From Candidatus Omnitrophota bacterium (GTDB taxonomy: Bacteria > Omnitrophota > Gorgyraeia > Gygaellales > Profunditerraquicolaceae): a stretch of 6,886 nt of DNA. Positions within the stretch are counted from its first letter, which is position 1; each line of letters begins with the position of its first letter. Under the pieces are notes generated by a model, which was not told the DNA's origin, made no database searches, and was given only the letters and a program-made list of their open reading frames with translations. Below are positions 6,233 to 6,886 of this stretch, piece by piece. The position numbers and the translations under genes were made by a program. The stretch spans positions 1 through 6,886 of the forward strand of contig JAHFFQ010000050.1 in assembly GCA_023247875.1 (NCBI GenBank), given 5' to 3'.

Positions 6233-6271
6233 TCCTCCACGTATTGATCCCCAAAGGGGATCAGTGGAGGA
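6233..6271. repeat. Hairpin carrying GGAGG and CCTCC in opposite arms
   Basis: TCCTCCAC at 6233-6240 pairs with GTGGAGGA at 6264-6271, and GATCCCC at 6246-6252 pairs with GGGGATC at 6256-6262 around an AAA loop, with an asymmetric internal loop (GTATT opposite A). On the - strand the 3' arm is GTGGAGGA, a strong Shine-Dalgarno-like sequence locked in the stem. The 3' flank (TTAATT) is a poor U-tract, so termination after the upstream tRNA thiolation gene would be weak at best; it could instead protect the mRNA end. Confidence 0.6.
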
Positions 6272-6279
6272 CCTATCCA

Positions 6280-6290
6280 TCTTTCATATT
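6280..6290. repeat. Right copy of the 11-bp direct repeat
   Basis: This second copy of TCTTTCATATT contains the TGA stop (6284-6286, - strand) of the tRNA thiolation gene. Its ATG (6285-6287, - strand) begins with the same codons as the radical SAM gene, Met-Lys-Asp-Gly then a stop, so it reads like an orphaned copy of that gene's start. Confidence 0.6.
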
Positions 6291-6886
6291 AACAAATGCG
6301 CAAAATAGTTTTTAGGCACACAACGGGTCCTGCGGGCCTTCTCTTCTTGCCCGGGAAGCTGCCTGTAAAATACGTCTATTTCAGCGGCTGCGGCAGTGTC
6401 CGAGTAGGCGCAGGTTATCCGGGAGCAGAGATCGAGCATATCCTCTGCGAATACTCCCCTGGCTAAAGAAAATGGACCGGCCAGATCATCCTGCGGATGG
6501 AATAAATAATCGCCAGGCCCGGCTAAACGCGTAAGCAGGTCGTTTTCATTTTCATCCCTGCCTACCGCCAGCCTTGCATTTTTCCCGATACGGAAATGCC
6601 TGCCTACTTTCAGAAGCTCAAGGTTTTTAAGATTCAATTCCCCGTGGCCAAGAAGTTCTTTTAATCTCCTGGAAAAACAGGGATCGGTCAATAAACACCC
6701 TCCGGCAGGATTGGCGTATTTAGCGATCCCTAATCTTTCGGCTAACCGCATTTGCGGTTTGCGCATGCGTCCGTTAAAATCCAACAGCTTTTCTCTCTCC
6801 ACCCAACCCTGCCTCTCCGGTAAAGTGGGGGCAAAAAGCCTGGCAGATAAAGGACGCAACAGAAGATCATTGAGCCCGCTTTCCCG
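6284..6886 (-). CDS. ThiI/MnmA-like tRNA thiolation protein, C-terminal part with NFACT-R-like domain (partial)
   Basis: The frame stays open to the right edge, so the visible 200 residues are the C-terminal part of a longer protein; the TTG at 6857-6859 is internal, because the preceding codons (GLNDLLLRPLSA) match the conserved GL-x-x-L-x-x-RPLSA of the family. Two parts are visible. The first, RPLSARLFAPTLPE followed by GRMRKPQ and NPAGGCLLTDP, is typical of PP-loop tRNA sulfuration proteins related to ThiI and MnmA, with a conserved Cys in GGCLLTD. The second, with VGRHFRIGKNARLAVGRDEN and a later AGPFSLARG, resembles the RNA-binding NFACT-R domain found attached to such enzymes. The ATP-binding PP-loop should lie beyond the window. 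The predicted role is thiolation of a tRNA uridine. It is on the same strand as the radical SAM gene, separated by the structured 109-bp gap. Confidence 0.78.
   Translation of the reverse strand, partial: RESGLNDLLLRPLSARLFAPTLPERQGWVEREKLLDFNGRMRKPQMRLAERLGIAKYANPAGGCLLTDPCFSRRLKELLGHGELNLKNLELLKVGRHFRIGKNARLAVGRDENENDLLTRLAGPGDYLFHPQDDLAGPFSLARGVFAEDMLDLCSRITCAYSDTAAAAEIDVFYRQLPGQEEKARRTRCVPKNYFAHLLI

Larger units (their letters stand above)
6178..6279. mobile_element. Possible small structured insertion of 102 bp, no coding capacity
   Basis: This segment lies exactly between the two 11-bp direct repeats and consists mostly of two hairpins. It contains no open reading frame and no recognisable transposase, and its two ends are not inverted repeats of each other, so it is not a classical MITE. 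It could be a REP-like repeat or the remnant of a larger element; target duplications near 11 bp are known for some insertion-sequence families such as IS4. The best argument for insertion is that removing it with one repeat copy recreates an ATGA overlap between the flanking genes. Confidence 0.4.

Noticed and set aside
6175..6287. A small gene in the gap before the radical SAM gene, starting at the ATG in the right repeat copy.
   Set aside because: It reads Met-Lys-Asp-Gly and stops; no other start with a useful frame is present in the gap.
6744..6759. Inverted repeat AACCGCA/TGCGGTT in the tRNA thiolation gene.
   Set aside because: A 2-nt loop and a short stem within coding sequence; no sign of function.

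Overview
This window of about 6.9 kb is densely packed bacterial DNA: seven protein genes, almost no non-coding sequence and several 1-4 base gene overlaps. The gene content (an AmmeMemoRadiSam-type radical SAM enzyme, a ThiI/MnmA-like tRNA thiolation protein with an NFACT-R-like tail, a cysteine-rich class III aminotransferase) suggests an anaerobic, uncultured-type bacterium. Candidatus Omnitrophota or a similar lineage is my guess from general protein character, not something the sequence proves. I see no rRNA, tRNA, CRISPR array, phage gene or transposase.

Layout. On the + strand (41-2124) a DegT/DnrJ/EryC1/StrS-type aminotransferase starts at a TTG and overlaps by ATGA an alpha/beta hydrolase with a complete Ser-Asp-His triad. 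On the - strand, read from the right edge leftwards: the C-terminal part of a ThiI/MnmA-like protein (cut by the window edge), an unusual structured gap of about 110 bp, an AmrS-like radical SAM enzyme, an MtnX-like HAD phosphatase, a class III PLP aminotransferase, and an arginase-fold (ureohydrolase) metalloprotein. The last three are coupled by a 15-nt gap, an ATGA overlap and a TAATG overlap, so they are very likely one transcript. The two operons converge, and their stop codons share the palindrome TTAA at 2121-2124.

How the genes may work together. The phosphatase, aminotransferase and ureohydrolase-fold enzyme form a compact cassette that could act in sequence on one small molecule (remove a phosphate, install an amino group, hydrolyse a C-N bond). 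The ureohydrolase keeps all six expected metal ligands but lacks the glutamate that arginases and agmatinases use to hold the guanidinium, so a different substrate is likely. No known pathway that I recognise matches this set, and the pathway is inference.

The most striking DNA-level feature is the gap at 6175-6283. An exact 11-bp direct repeat, AATATGAAAGA on the - strand, flanks a 102-bp segment made mainly of two hairpins. One copy holds the stop codon of the upstream gene and the other holds the start codon of the radical SAM gene. Removing the segment and one repeat copy recreates an ATGA stop/start overlap, the same junction type used elsewhere in this window. This looks like insertion of a small structured element with target duplication into an overlapping gene junction, leaving both reading frames intact.
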